A stretch of DNA of 64,000 bases from Flavobacterium alvei (lineage in GTDB: Bacteria; Bacteroidota; Bacteroidia; Flavobacteriales; Flavobacteriaceae), in contig NZ_PQVG01000010.1 in the NCBI RefSeq assembly GCF_002920895.1, positions 1 through 64,000 of the forward strand, written 5' to 3'. The translations under genes and the position numbers were made by a program. The notes below the pieces were generated by a model. The model was not told the DNA's origin. It worked only from the letters and a program-made list of their open reading frames with translations, and made no database searches. Within the stretch, counting starts at the first letter, position 1. Each line of letters begins with the position of its first letter. Shown piece by piece: positions 1 through 7,800 of this stretch.

Positions 1-81
1 TTGAACAATTTGTAATTTAAAAGACATTGTGTAGTCCTTTTGGGTGCGCTTTACATAGCGGCTTTCTTGGGCGTTTTCCAT
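1..81 (-). CDS. IS3-family transposase OrfA, N-terminus (cut by window edge)
   Basis: An open frame of 27 codons runs from ATG at 81 leftward out of the window. It begins MENAQESRYVKRTQKDY and continues TMSFKLQIVQ. The RTQKDYTxxFKLQIV pattern is the typical start of OrfA, the helix-turn-helix subunit of IS3-family transposases in Bacteroidota. The rest of OrfA and OrfB would lie left of the window. An 8-bp inverted repeat (ATAACGAT at 80-87, ATCGTTAT at 99-106) lies at the start codon and could hide it in transcripts entering from outside. Identification rests on residue pattern only. Confidence 0.7.
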   Translation of the reverse strand, partial: MENAQESRYVKRTQKDYTMSFKLQIVQ

Positions 82-120
82 AACGATGAATTTTGTGTAT
101 CGTTATTTCAGGACAAGACA
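1..120 (-). mobile_element. Right-hand end of an IS3-type insertion sequence (partial)
   Basis: The partial OrfA is preceded by a short leader that, read on the minus strand, begins TGTCTTGTCCTGAAATAACG. This fits an IS3-type terminal repeat with TG at the outer edge, so the boundary is placed at about 120. The other end and the target duplication are outside the window, so the exact edge is inferred. Confidence 0.5.
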
Positions 121-135
121 GTATCTAAAGTTTGA

Positions 136-166
136 ATATCCGTTCCACAGTGGGCGGATTTTTTTT
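136..166 (+). terminator. Rho-independent terminator without a visible gene
   Basis: ATCCG (138-142) pairs with CGGAT (155-159) around an inner CCA/TGG pairing, followed by a run of eight T. It reads on the plus strand, yet no plus-strand gene ends before it in the window. It may belong to a gene now separated from it by the IS3 element. Confidence 0.55.
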
Positions 167-253
167 ATGGCACAAAGATTGAATTATATGGTCATATAAA
201 TTAGATTATATTTGTTGTTGATTGATTTTCAGCACCGTATATTAAAATAATAT

Positions 254-261
254 TAACTTTG
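254..261 (+). promoter_or_regulatory. Probable -7 element of the lon promoter
   Basis: TAACTTTG matches the Bacteroidota -7 consensus TAnnTTTG and lies 48 bases before the lon ATG. No exact TTTG lies at the -33 distance; TTTTC at 226-230 is the nearest candidate. The rest of 121-309 shows only the terminator and AT-rich sequence. Confidence 0.4.
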
Positions 262-309
262 TTTTTAAATGATTTCCTTATTTAATGACAAAAAGACTTA
301 AAAACTATT

Positions 310-2760
310 ATGTCAAATCATAAAATACGCACACTTGACAATCTGTCACTTCAAGAATTTGATGCCGAAACTGAATTAATTCCCTTATTGACTCCCGAAG
401 ACGAGGAGGAAATGAACAACGAAGATTTACCCGAAAGTTTATCTATTTTGCCTTTGCGAAATATGGTTTTATTTCCTGGAGTTGTCATTCCAATTACGGC
501 AGGTCGTGATAAATCGATAAAATTAATCAATGATGCTTATGCAGCAGGAAAAATCATTGGTGTTGTTGCCCAAAAAAATGAAGATGTCGAAGATCCTACT
601 AAAAATGATATTCATAATATAGGAACTGTTGCTCGAATTTTGAGAGTTCTAAAAATGCCTGATGGCAATGTAACTGTTATTCTTCAAGGAAAAAAACGTT
701 TTCAAATAGAATCGGTTGTTTCTGAAACTCCTTATTTTACAGCAAATATTAAGGATGTTTCTGAAAAAAGACCTACTAAAAAAGACACTGAATTTTTAGC
801 CATTCTAGATTCGGTTAGAGAATTGGCAATTCAAATTATCAAAGAAAATCCGAACATTCCAAGCGAAGCTACATTTGCTATTAAAAACATTGAAAGCCAA
901 TCGTTTTTAATCAATTTTGTGACTTCAAATATGAGTTTGTCAGTTGCAGAAAAACAAGAGTTGTTGTCTATTAGTTCCTTAAAAGAAAGAGCTTTAGAAA
1001 CGCTTCGATATATGAACTTAGAATTGCAAAAACTCGAATTAAAAAACGATATTCAATCTAAAGTTCGTTTTGATTTAGACCAACAACAACGCGAATATTT
1101 CCTTCATCAGCAAATGAAAACCATTCAGGAAGAATTGGGTGGCGTTTCGCAAGAAGAGGAAATGGACGAAATGAGTGCCAAAGCCAAAACCAAAAAATGG
1201 GACGAAAAAACTCAAAAACATTTCGAAAAAGAATTGTCAAAAATACGTCGAATGAATCCGCAAGCACCTGATTTTGGTATTCAAAGAAATTATTTAGAAT
1301 TGTTTTTAGACCTGCCTTGGGGCGAATATTCAAAAGATAATTTCGATTTGAAACGTGCCCAAAAAATTCTTGACCGAGATCATTTTGGATTGGAAGATGT
1401 CAAGAAACGAATGATTGAACATTTGGCCGTTTTGAAATTGCGAAACGATATGAAATCACCCATTATTTGTTTGACAGGCCCTCCGGGTGTTGGTAAAACC
1501 TCTATCGGACGCTCGGTTGCCGAAGCTTTGGGAAGAGAATATGTTCGAATTTCATTGGGAGGTTTGCGTGACGAAGCTGAAATTCGTGGTCATCGTAAAA
1601 CCTACATTGGCGCGATGCCAGGAAGAATTATTCAAAGTTTGAAAAAAGCAGGAACCTCTAATCCGGTTTTTGTTTTAGACGAAATAGATAAATTATCCAA
1701 TAGCCATAACGGCGATCCATCTTCGGCTTTGTTAGAAGTTTTAGATCCAGAACAAAACAATGCTTTCTATGATAATTTCCTTGAAATGGGTTATGATTTA
1801 TCCAAAGTGATGTTCATTGCTACGTCTAACAATATGGCTGAGATTCAACCCGCTTTGAGAGATCGTATGGAAATTATAAAAATGTCGGGTTACACTATTG
1901 AAGAAAAAGTAGAAATTGCTCGTCAGCATTTGTTTCCAAGACAATTGAAAGAACACGGATTAACGACCAAAGATTTAGCAATTGGCACAAAACAATTAGA
2001 GAAAATTGTCGAAGGCTATACTCGTGAATCGGGTGTTCGTGGTTTGGAAGCAAAAATTGCTCAGGTGATCCGTAATGCGGCAAAATCTATTGCAATGGAG
2101 GAAGATTACAACAAGAAAGTAACTAACGAAGATATTGTTGAAGTTCTTGGAATTCCTAGATTAGAGCGCGATAAATATGAAAGTAATGATGTAGCAGGAG
2201 TTGTAACAGGACTGGCTTGGACTAGTGTTGGAGGCGATATTCTTTTTATAGAATCTTTGATTTCGCAAGGAAAAGGAGCGATGACCATTACCGGAAATTT
2301 GGGTAATGTGATGAAAGAATCGGCAACAATTGCCTTAGAATACATCAAAGCCAATGCAGAATTACTTGGATTAAGTCCTGAGGTGTTGACCAAATTTAAT
2401 ATTCATTTACACGTTCCCGAAGGAGCTACTCCAAAAGACGGGCCAAGTGCAGGTATAGCTATGTTGACTTCATTAGTTTCGGTCTTGACTCAAAAGAAAG
2501 TGAAGAAAGGATTGGCGATGACTGGTGAAATTACTTTGCGTGGAAAAGTTTTGCCTGTGGGCGGAATAAAAGAAAAGATTTTGGCTGCCAAAAGAGCCAA
2601 CATCAAAGAAATTATCTTGTGTCACGAAAACAAAAGCGATATCGACGAAATCAAACCTAAATACATTGAAGGTTTGACTTTTCATTATGTGAAAGAAATG
2701 AGCGAAGTATTGAAAATTGCTATTACTGATCAAAAAGTAAAAAACGCAAAAACAGTATAA
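310..2760 (+). CDS. lon: ATP-dependent Lon protease (LonA)
   Basis: This is a cytosolic AAA+ serine protease that degrades misfolded and regulatory proteins. The 816 residues have the full LonA order: an N-terminal LON substrate domain (about 40-240), a coiled-coil linker, the AAA+ module with Walker A GPPGVGKT at 390-397 and Walker B VFVLDEID, and the C-terminal protease domain. The catalytic Ser-Lys pair is visible as S713 in TPKDGPSAGIAM and K756 in GGIKEK, 43 residues apart as in E. coli Lon. Length and motifs are intact. It is transcribed alone, with its own -7 element before and a strong terminator after. Confidence 0.98.
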   Translation: MSNHKIRTLDNLSLQEFDAETELIPLLTPEDEEEMNNEDLPESLSILPLRNMVLFPGVVIPITAGRDKSIKLINDAYAAGKIIGVVAQKNEDVEDPTKNDIHNIGTVARILRVLKMPDGNVTVILQGKKRFQIESVVSETPYFTANIKDVSEKRPTKKDTEFLAILDSVRELAIQIIKENPNIPSEATFAIKNIESQSFLINFVTSNMSLSVAEKQELLSISSLKERALETLRYMNLELQKLELKNDIQSKVRFDLDQQQREYFLHQQMKTIQEELGGVSQEEEMDEMSAKAKTKKWDEKTQKHFEKELSKIRRMNPQAPDFGIQRNYLELFLDLPWGEYSKDNFDLKRAQKILDRDHFGLEDVKKRMIEHLAVLKLRNDMKSPIICLTGPPGVGKTSIGRSVAEALGREYVRISLGGLRDEAEIRGHRKTYIGAMPGRIIQSLKKAGTSNPVFVLDEIDKLSNSHNGDPSSALLEVLDPEQNNAFYDNFLEMGYDLSKVMFIATSNNMAEIQPALRDRMEIIKMSGYTIEEKVEIARQHLFPRQLKEHGLTTKDLAIGTKQLEKIVEGYTRESGVRGLEAKIAQVIRNAAKSIAMEEDYNKKVTNEDIVEVLGIPRLERDKYESNDVAGVVTGLAWTSVGGDILFIESLISQGKGAMTITGNLGNVMKESATIALEYIKANAELLGLSPEVLTKFNIHLHVPEGATPKDGPSAGIAMLTSLVSVLTQKKVKKGLAMTGEITLRGKVLPVGGIKEKILAAKRANIKEIILCHENKSDIDEIKPKYIEGLTFHYVKEMSEVLKIAITDQKVKNAKTV

Positions 2761-2783
2761 TTGCTTTTTTTTGATACCAATAG

Positions 2784-2819
2784 AATTCCATCTCGAAGCT
2801 TCGGGATGGAATTTTTTTT
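2784..2819 (+). terminator. Terminator of lon
   Basis: AATTCCATC (2784-2792) pairs perfectly with GATGGAATT (2805-2813), followed by a T run. The loop carries a CGAAGCTTCG palindrome, related to the TCCCGA-N4-TCGGGA palindromes seen elsewhere in the window. Confidence 0.85.
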
Positions 2820-2922
2820 CAAATAGAAATTGCTTGTAAACTTCGATTAAAAAAAAGGAATTTATTCTATTATAATTTTATCTTCGCATTTGCGTTTTAC
2901 AATACCAATAGCGATTTCAAAT

Positions 2923-3942
2923 ATGCCAAAAAAACTTTTAATTCTCTTTTTATTTTTTATTTGTACTGTTTCAAACGGTCAAATAGGAGGGAAATATACC
3001 TATCAGTTTTTGAACTTGGTTACTTCGCCAAGACAAGCCGCAATGGGAGGTAAAACGATTACCATTTATGACGAAGACGTTAATCAGGCACAATATAATC
3101 CGGCTACAATAAATCCTGATATGGACAATCATCTGGCACTGAATTATGGTAGTTATTTTGGCGAAGTTACCTACGGTACTGCTTCTTATGCTTATACTTA
3201 CGACCGCCATTTGCAAACTTTTCAGGTGGGAATCAACTATGTAAATTACGGTAAATTTGATGGATATGACGAAAATGGTCAGGAGACTTCACAATTTACG
3301 GGTAGTGAGGTGGCATTGTCTTTTGGATATGCTTATAATGTACCTAATAGTAATATTTTTTTAGGAGTCAATGGAAAACTGATTTCTTCGACTTTAGAAA
3401 GTTACAATTCTATTGGTGGAGCTGTCGATTTGGGAGCGGTTTTAATTGATGAAGCCAACGATGTAAACTGGGCGTTGGTGATTCGAAATATTGGAACACA
3501 ATTTACAACTTATAATGGCATTAACGAAAAATTGCCTTTGGATATAATGATTGGAGTTTCGCAAGAATTAGAGAATGTACCTATAAGATGGCATTTGACT
3601 TTGGATAATTTGCAGCAATGGAATATTTCTTTTACGAATCCTAATCAGGCACAAACTTCACTCGATGGAAGTACAACTCAGAAGAAAACGTCTTTTATAG
3701 GAAACGCATTAAGACATACCACTTTTGGTGCAGAACTTTTTCCAAAAAGAGGATTTAATTTAAGATTGGGCTACAATTTTAGACGAGCAGAAGAACTGAA
3801 GGTACAAGATATTAGAAATTTCTCTGGAATATCTGTTGGTTTTGGATTAAAAATTAACAAAATAAAATTCAATTATTCGTATTCTCGATATACCTTAGCA
3901 GGAAATACGAGTTTGTTTGGGTTGACTATAAATTTACAATAA
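2923..3942 (+). CDS. porQ: Type IX secretion system protein PorQ
   Basis: A 339-residue outer-membrane beta-barrel protein of the PorQ family. In Porphyromonas and Flavobacterium, PorQ works with PorU, PorV and PorZ in the attachment step of type IX secretion. An N-terminal Sec signal (KKLLILFLFFICTVSNGQ) is followed by the SPRQAAMGG motif typical of PorV/PorQ proteins and by alternating beta-strand sequence. The ATG at 2923 is preferred over an in-frame TTG at 2890, because the latter would put 11 extra residues before the signal peptide. It sits 6 bp before cmk, the usual porQ-cmk order in Bacteroidota. Confidence 0.9.
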   Translation: MPKKLLILFLFFICTVSNGQIGGKYTYQFLNLVTSPRQAAMGGKTITIYDEDVNQAQYNPATINPDMDNHLALNYGSYFGEVTYGTASYAYTYDRHLQTFQVGINYVNYGKFDGYDENGQETSQFTGSEVALSFGYAYNVPNSNIFLGVNGKLISSTLESYNSIGGAVDLGAVLIDEANDVNWALVIRNIGTQFTTYNGINEKLPLDIMIGVSQELENVPIRWHLTLDNLQQWNISFTNPNQAQTSLDGSTTQKKTSFIGNALRHTTFGAELFPKRGFNLRLGYNFRRAEELKVQDIRNFSGISVGFGLKINKIKFNYSYSRYTLAGNTSLFGLTINLQ

Positions 3943-3948
3943 TACATT

Positions 3949-4629
3949 TTGAATAAAAAAATTACCATAGCAATAGATGGATTTTCATCAACCGGAAAAA
4001 GTACTTTGGCAAAAGAATTGGCAAATTATTTAGGATATGTTTATGTCGATACAGGTGCTATGTATCGTGCTGTTGCTTTATTCGCGATGCAAAACGGCTA
4101 TATTTCACCTAATTTTTTTGATTCGGATGCGCTGATTAAAAGATTGCCAGAAATTAAATTAGTTTTCAAATTTAATGCTGATTTGGGCTTTGCCGAAATG
4201 TATTTGAATGGAATTAATGTCGAAAAAGAAATTCGTACTATTGAAGTTTCAAATTATGTTAGTAAAGTTGCCGAAATTTCGGAAGTTCGTTCAAAACTAG
4301 TTGAACAACAGCAAGAAATGGGTAGAAATAAAGGCATCGTGATGGATGGAAGAGACATAGGAACGGTAGTTTTTCCAGATGCTGAACTAAAAATATTTAT
4401 GACTGCCAGTCCAAGAACACGTGCCGAAAGAAGATTCAAAGAATTGATGAAGAAAGGTGATGATGTAACCTTTGAGGAAGTTTTAAAAAACGTTGAGGAA
4501 AGAGATTATATAGATACCCATCGTGACGATTCTCCATTGGTTAAGGCAGATGATGCCATTGAATTTGACAATTCTACGATTTCGAAACAAGAACAATTTG
4601 AAAAAGTTTTGAAATTTATTGATTTATAA
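3949..4629 (+). CDS. cmk: Cytidylate kinase
   Basis: Phosphorylates CMP and dCMP with ATP in the cytosol, for nucleotide salvage and supply. The 226 residues match the usual length. The P-loop GFSSTGKST lies near the N-terminus, followed by VDTGAMYRAVAL (substrate binding), MDGRDIGTVVFPDAELK, and the basic SPRTRAERR lid region. Translation appears to begin at TTG 3949, since no ATG precedes the P-loop. It is co-transcribed with porQ and ends at a clear terminator. Confidence 0.96.
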   Translation: MNKKITIAIDGFSSTGKSTLAKELANYLGYVYVDTGAMYRAVALFAMQNGYISPNFFDSDALIKRLPEIKLVFKFNADLGFAEMYLNGINVEKEIRTIEVSNYVSKVAEISEVRSKLVEQQQEMGRNKGIVMDGRDIGTVVFPDAELKIFMTASPRTRAERRFKELMKKGDDVTFEEVLKNVEERDYIDTHRDDSPLVKADDAIEFDNSTISKQEQFEKVLKFIDL

Positions 4630-4656
4630 GACTATACTATCATTTTTTTATGATTT

Positions 4657-4683
4657 AAGCCTCGCTATTTGCGGGGCTTTTTT
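4657..4683 (+). terminator. Terminator of porQ-cmk
   Basis: AAGCCTCGC (4657-4665) pairs with GCGGGGCTT (4671-4679) with one G-U pair, followed by T residues. Confidence 0.85.
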
Positions 4684-4847
4684 ATAGTTTGTTTTGTGAT
4701 TTTATAAACTATATATTTTATACAAAATATTGACAAAAATAAAGTCATTCAAATGATTTAGTTCATCTATTAGAAAATCTTCGTAATATTCGATTATTTT
4801 GTAAGATAAAATACTTTAAATACGTAAATGTTGTGTATTTCATCGAT

Positions 4848-4855
4848 TATATTTG
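4848..4855 (+). promoter_or_regulatory. Probable -7 element for the CAP lipoprotein
   Basis: TATATTTG fits TAnnTTTG. No exact TTTG lies 17-23 bp upstream, so the assignment is tentative. The gap 4684-4963 otherwise holds only AT-rich sequence with no further structure I could make out. Confidence 0.35.
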
Positions 4856-4963
4856 TTTTTAAACGATATTGAGTATAAATTTACTCAAGAATTAAAAGGA
4901 AGAATATAATATCTTAAAGAAGTTTGCCCCACAATCTACTTTAAATTTAATCTACTCATTATT

Positions 4964-5470
4964 ATGAAAACAAAATTACTTCGTTTAGCATTGCTAGTAG
5001 CAATACTATTCACAATGAATTCTTGTTCATCAGATAGTTCTGAGACAAATAGTACTGAAACTCAGACTTCAACTCAAAAAGCAATGAATTATACCTATAA
5101 TTCTACCGAGTTAGAAACAATGGCTTTGATTAATGAATATCGAGTTAGTATTGGTTTAAATGAATTAAAGCAAATTGAACATATTTCTTATAAATCAGAA
5201 GAACACGATAATTATATGATAACTAATAATGTAGTGAATCACGATGATTTTACTTCTCGTTCAGAAGATATTATGAAAACATTAAAAGCAAAAACAGTAG
5301 CAGAAAACATTGCGTTTAATTATAATTCTCCAAAAGCAGCAGTTGATGCTTGGTTAAAAAGCCCTAGTCATAAAGTAAACATTGAAGGTAATTTTACTCA
5401 TTTTGGGCTTGCTATTAGAGTTAATGCTGATGGTAAAAAATACTACACTAATATTTTTGCTAAAATATAA
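4964..5470 (+). CDS. CAP-domain (SCP/PR-1-like) lipoprotein
   Basis: A 168-residue secreted protein. The N-terminus LLVAILFTMNSCSSDSS is a lipoprotein signal with the modified Cys in NSC, followed by a Ser/Thr-rich linker. Residues from about 45 to the end form one CAP domain. Visible motifs are ALINEYR, the conserved HD pair in VVNHDDF, VAENIAFNYNSPKAAVDAWLKSPSHKVNI (CAP signature) and the final beta-strand Y-Y-T-N-I-F. Bacterial CAP proteins of this kind have unclear roles at the cell surface. It is a single gene with its own terminator. Confidence 0.85.
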   Translation: MKTKLLRLALLVAILFTMNSCSSDSSETNSTETQTSTQKAMNYTYNSTELETMALINEYRVSIGLNELKQIEHISYKSEEHDNYMITNNVVNHDDFTSRSEDIMKTLKAKTVAENIAFNYNSPKAAVDAWLKSPSHKVNIEGNFTHFGLAIRVNADGKKYYTNIFAKI

Positions 5471-5492
5471 ATTCTCGATACCAATATAATTG

Positions 5493-5523
5493 AAACTGTC
5501 ATGAGAATGGCAGTTTTTTTTTT
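5493..5523 (+). terminator. Terminator of the CAP lipoprotein gene
   Basis: AAACTGTCAT pairs with ATGGCAGTTT (10 bp with one G-U) around a GAGA tetraloop, followed by a long T run. Confidence 0.9.
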
Positions 5524-5663
5524 GTTTAATAAATACTAAGATTAGTAATCTATTGAACGATTTTATCTGTTTTTGGGTATATTCATTATTCTATTTATGG
5601 GTTTCAAAATAGTTAAAACTATGCACTTTAGTATATTTCGCTTTCAGTTTATAAAAAAATTCA

Positions 5664-5722
5664 ACCGCAGATTCGTAAATTTTAAAAATAGTTATAATTG
5701 GAATAATTTGCGAATCTGCGGT
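5664..5722. repeat. Long inverted repeat, CCGCAGATTCG type
   Basis: CCGCAGATTCGTAAATT (5665-5681) faces AATTTGCGAATCTGCGG (5705-5721), with one mismatch, plus an outer A-T pair and a 23-nt AT-rich loop. There is no T run, so it is not a terminator. It resembles the elements at 17350, 22590 and 45129. The remainder of 5524-5820 shows no gene. Confidence 0.75.
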
Positions 5723-5824
5723 AAAAATTCATAATCCAACCGTGCAGACATTTAGTCTGCCAACCAAGCCTATCTAATTCTAAAGTTTTACCGATTTGAT
5801 TTCATGAACACCCATTCGAATTAT

Positions 5825-5857
5825 AAAAAAAAACCTGTGATGCAAAAACATCACAGG
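5825..5857 (-). terminator. Terminator of the nitrate importer operon
   Basis: CCTGTGATG (5834-5842) pairs perfectly with CATCACAGG (5849-5857). The A run at 5825-5833 becomes the U tract on the minus strand, directly after the ATPase gene. Confidence 0.88.
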
Positions 5858-5885
5858 AATTTTCAACCAACTAATTCACTTAAAA

Positions 5886-6692
5886 CTAACTTTTGTACAC
5901 CATTCCCATATCTTCAATAGAGAATTTATCGGTCAATAGGTGTAGTAATCGATCTCTTAATTCGATATATTCGGGTAATTTTACAATTTCTATTTTGTTT
6001 CTAGGTCTTGGCAAATGCACGACTTCAATTTCTCTAATTGTCGAAGCTGGCCCATCGTTTAAAACCACAATTCTGTCCGACAAGAATAATGCTTCTTCGA
6101 TATCGTGAGTAATCATAATAATGGTTTTGTCACGATTATTAAGATTCCATAATTTTAATACTTCTAATTGCATCGAACTTTTGGTGAAGGCATCCAATGC
6201 GCCAAAAGGTTCGTCTAATAATAATACTCCAGGATTGATAGCAAAGGCTCTTGCGATAGCAACACGTTGTTTCATTCCGCCAGATAATTGACCTGGTAAT
6301 TTATCTCTGTGGGACAATAAATTCACCATTTTTAGATAATGATCAACAATTTCATGTTTTTCCTTATTAGAACAATCCATTACCGAATCTACGGCTTGAA
6401 AAATATTTTCGTGTACTGTTAACCAAGGTAAAAGAGAGTAGTTTTGAAACACAATTCCTCTATCAGGGCCTGGACCTTTTATAGTTTTTCCGTCTAACTG
6501 AACAGTTCCTCCTGTTGGTGTTAGCATTCCAGCAATGGCATTCATAATGGTTGATTTACCACATCCAGAGTGACCAATTATAGAGATTATTTCTCCTTTT
6601 TTTATAGATAAATTAATATCTTTTACGGCAATATATTTTCCTTTTGGAGTTGGAAAAGAGATTTCCAAGTCTTTGATTTCTAAATAGCTCAT
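5886..6692 (-). CDS. ABC transporter ATPase, nitrate type (NrtD-like)
   Basis: The 268-residue cytoplasmic ATPase drives the importer encoded upstream. Walker A GHSGCGKST lies at 40-48, a Q-loop follows in VFQNYSLLPW, the signature is LSGGMKQRVAIARA, Walker B is VLLLDEPFGALD, and the switch His is in MITHDIEEAL. The family (NrtD/SsuB/TauB) handles nitrate, sulfonates or taurine. The nitrate call comes from the CmpA/NrtA-type binding protein and the neighbouring nitrate reductase. It is the last gene of the minus-strand operon. Its short C-terminus shows it is not the NrtC type that carries an extra regulatory domain. Confidence 0.85.
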   Translation of the reverse strand: MSYLEIKDLEISFPTPKGKYIAVKDINLSIKKGEIISIIGHSGCGKSTIMNAIAGMLTPTGGTVQLDGKTIKGPGPDRGIVFQNYSLLPWLTVHENIFQAVDSVMDCSNKEKHEIVDHYLKMVNLLSHRDKLPGQLSGGMKQRVAIARAFAINPGVLLLDEPFGALDAFTKSSMQLEVLKLWNLNNRDKTIIMITHDIEEALFLSDRIVVLNDGPASTIREIEVVHLPRPRNKIEIVKLPEYIELRDRLLHLLTDKFSIEDMGMVYKS

Positions 6693-6783
6693 TTTGATTT
6701 GTTTTTAGTGGGTTTGATATGATTTGGTTTAATATTTAAAGTTGTTTAAAATTGTTTAAGTTCTTTTCGGGTTTAAACAACCA

Positions 6784-6815
6784 TAAACTCTTAAACTCTT
6801 AAACTTTTAAACTTT
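6784..6815. repeat. Four tandem 8-bp repeats between permease and ATPase genes
   Basis: Units are TAAACTCT, TAAACTCT, TAAACTTT and TAAACTTT. They lie just upstream (minus strand) of the ATPase gene and belong with the short-repeat spacers described in the findings. Confidence 0.7.
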
Positions 6816-6817
6816 TT

Positions 6818-7705
6818 TTACGCTTTATAAGCTACTTTGTTTTCGATGTAAGTGAATATTCGGTCAAAAAGCAAACCTACAATTCCAATGATAAGGATGG
6901 CTGAGATCACTTTTTCTAGACTAAGTGCATTCCAACTGTCCCAAACGAAGAACCCAATTCCAGCTCCTCCTGACAACATTTCGCCGGCAACTATAACCAA
7001 CCAAGCCACACTAATACTTAGACGTAAACCTGTAATAATGTGAGGTAAACTATAAGGAATTAATATTTTAGTTAAATATCTCATTTTAGAAAAACCAAAA
7101 GCTTTGGCCACATTTTTATGGTCTTGAGGAATCGATGCTACACCAAAAGAAGTATTAATAAGAGTGGACCATAATGAAGTAATAAAAACTATAAAGATAG
7201 TTGCCATTCCAGTATCTTTGAAAACTACTAAACCAATTGGAAACCAAGCCAAAGGAGAAACGGGTTTAAGTAACTGCACAATTGGATAAAAAATTTGTTT
7301 GCAAATAGTGCTGGCACCCATCAAAATTCCGATTGGAATGGCAATTAATGAACCTAAAGTAAATCCTAAAAGAACGGTTTTTATAGAGTTAAAAAGTTGT
7401 AAACCAATTCCTTTGTCGTTTGGACCATAATCATAAAATGGATCGCTCAACATTTCTTTCAAAACGGTTAGTGTGGCAATTGGTCCTGGTAAAGCATCTT
7501 TGGTATAAATACTCAATAAGCTCCAAAAACCTCCAAAAAGGAATAAACCTACGCCAGCAAAAAGGACTGATTTTGATTTTACAATTAGGGTATTTAAAGC
7601 AAGTTTGATTTTTGAATTTTCGTCTAGAAAACTTTTTTGAACAGCCTCAGAAGTATTGATTTCTGTAGTGATGTTGTCTAAGGTTAAAATGTTTTTATCT
7701 GACAT
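6818..7705 (-). CDS. ABC transporter permease, nitrate type (NrtB-like)
   Basis: A 295-residue inner-membrane permease with about six membrane segments. The start of the binding-protein-dependent transport domain is at SIKTVLLGFTLGSLIAIPIG. The cytoplasmic EAA loop is GFSKMRYLTKILIPYSLPHIITGLRLSIS, the contact site for the ATPase. A 60-residue N-terminal extension precedes the first segment. It belongs to the NrtB/CmpB/SsuC family. It is the middle gene of the operon; a long hairpin lies between it and the binding-protein gene. Confidence 0.85.
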   Translation of the reverse strand: MSDKNILTLDNITTEINTSEAVQKSFLDENSKIKLALNTLIVKSKSVLFAGVGLFLFGGFWSLLSIYTKDALPGPIATLTVLKEMLSDPFYDYGPNDKGIGLQLFNSIKTVLLGFTLGSLIAIPIGILMGASTICKQIFYPIVQLLKPVSPLAWFPIGLVVFKDTGMATIFIVFITSLWSTLINTSFGVASIPQDHKNVAKAFGFSKMRYLTKILIPYSLPHIITGLRLSISVAWLVIVAGEMLSGGAGIGFFVWDSWNALSLEKVISAILIIGIVGLLFDRIFTYIENKVAYKA

Positions 7706-7752
7706 GGTACTCTAGTTTTAGTTTTAATATGAAAAATGATTCTGGTTGATGA

Positions 7753-7788
7753 CATTCTTTTTCCCTCTCAAAAGGAGGGAATAGAATG
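7753..7788 (-). promoter_or_regulatory. Long hairpin between binding-protein and permease genes
   Basis: TTCCCTC (7761-7767) pairs with GAGGGAA (7775-7781), extended by CATTCT (7753-7758) with AGAATG (7783-7788). There is no U tract after it, so it more likely protects or cleaves the mRNA than ends transcription. This is inference. Confidence 0.6.
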
Positions 7789-7800
7789 TAGTTTTATTTT

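Noticed and set aside
1..20. Match of the left edge (TTGAACAATTTGTAATT) to the dnaX frameshift region (TTGAACAATTTATAATT)
   Set aside because: The left edge is explained as transposase coding sequence (KLQIVQ) on the minus strand; chance similarity.
80..106. ATAACGAT/ATCGTTAT as a ModE-type operator
   Set aside because: It lies over the IS3 OrfA start codon and is better explained as an IS translation-control hairpin.
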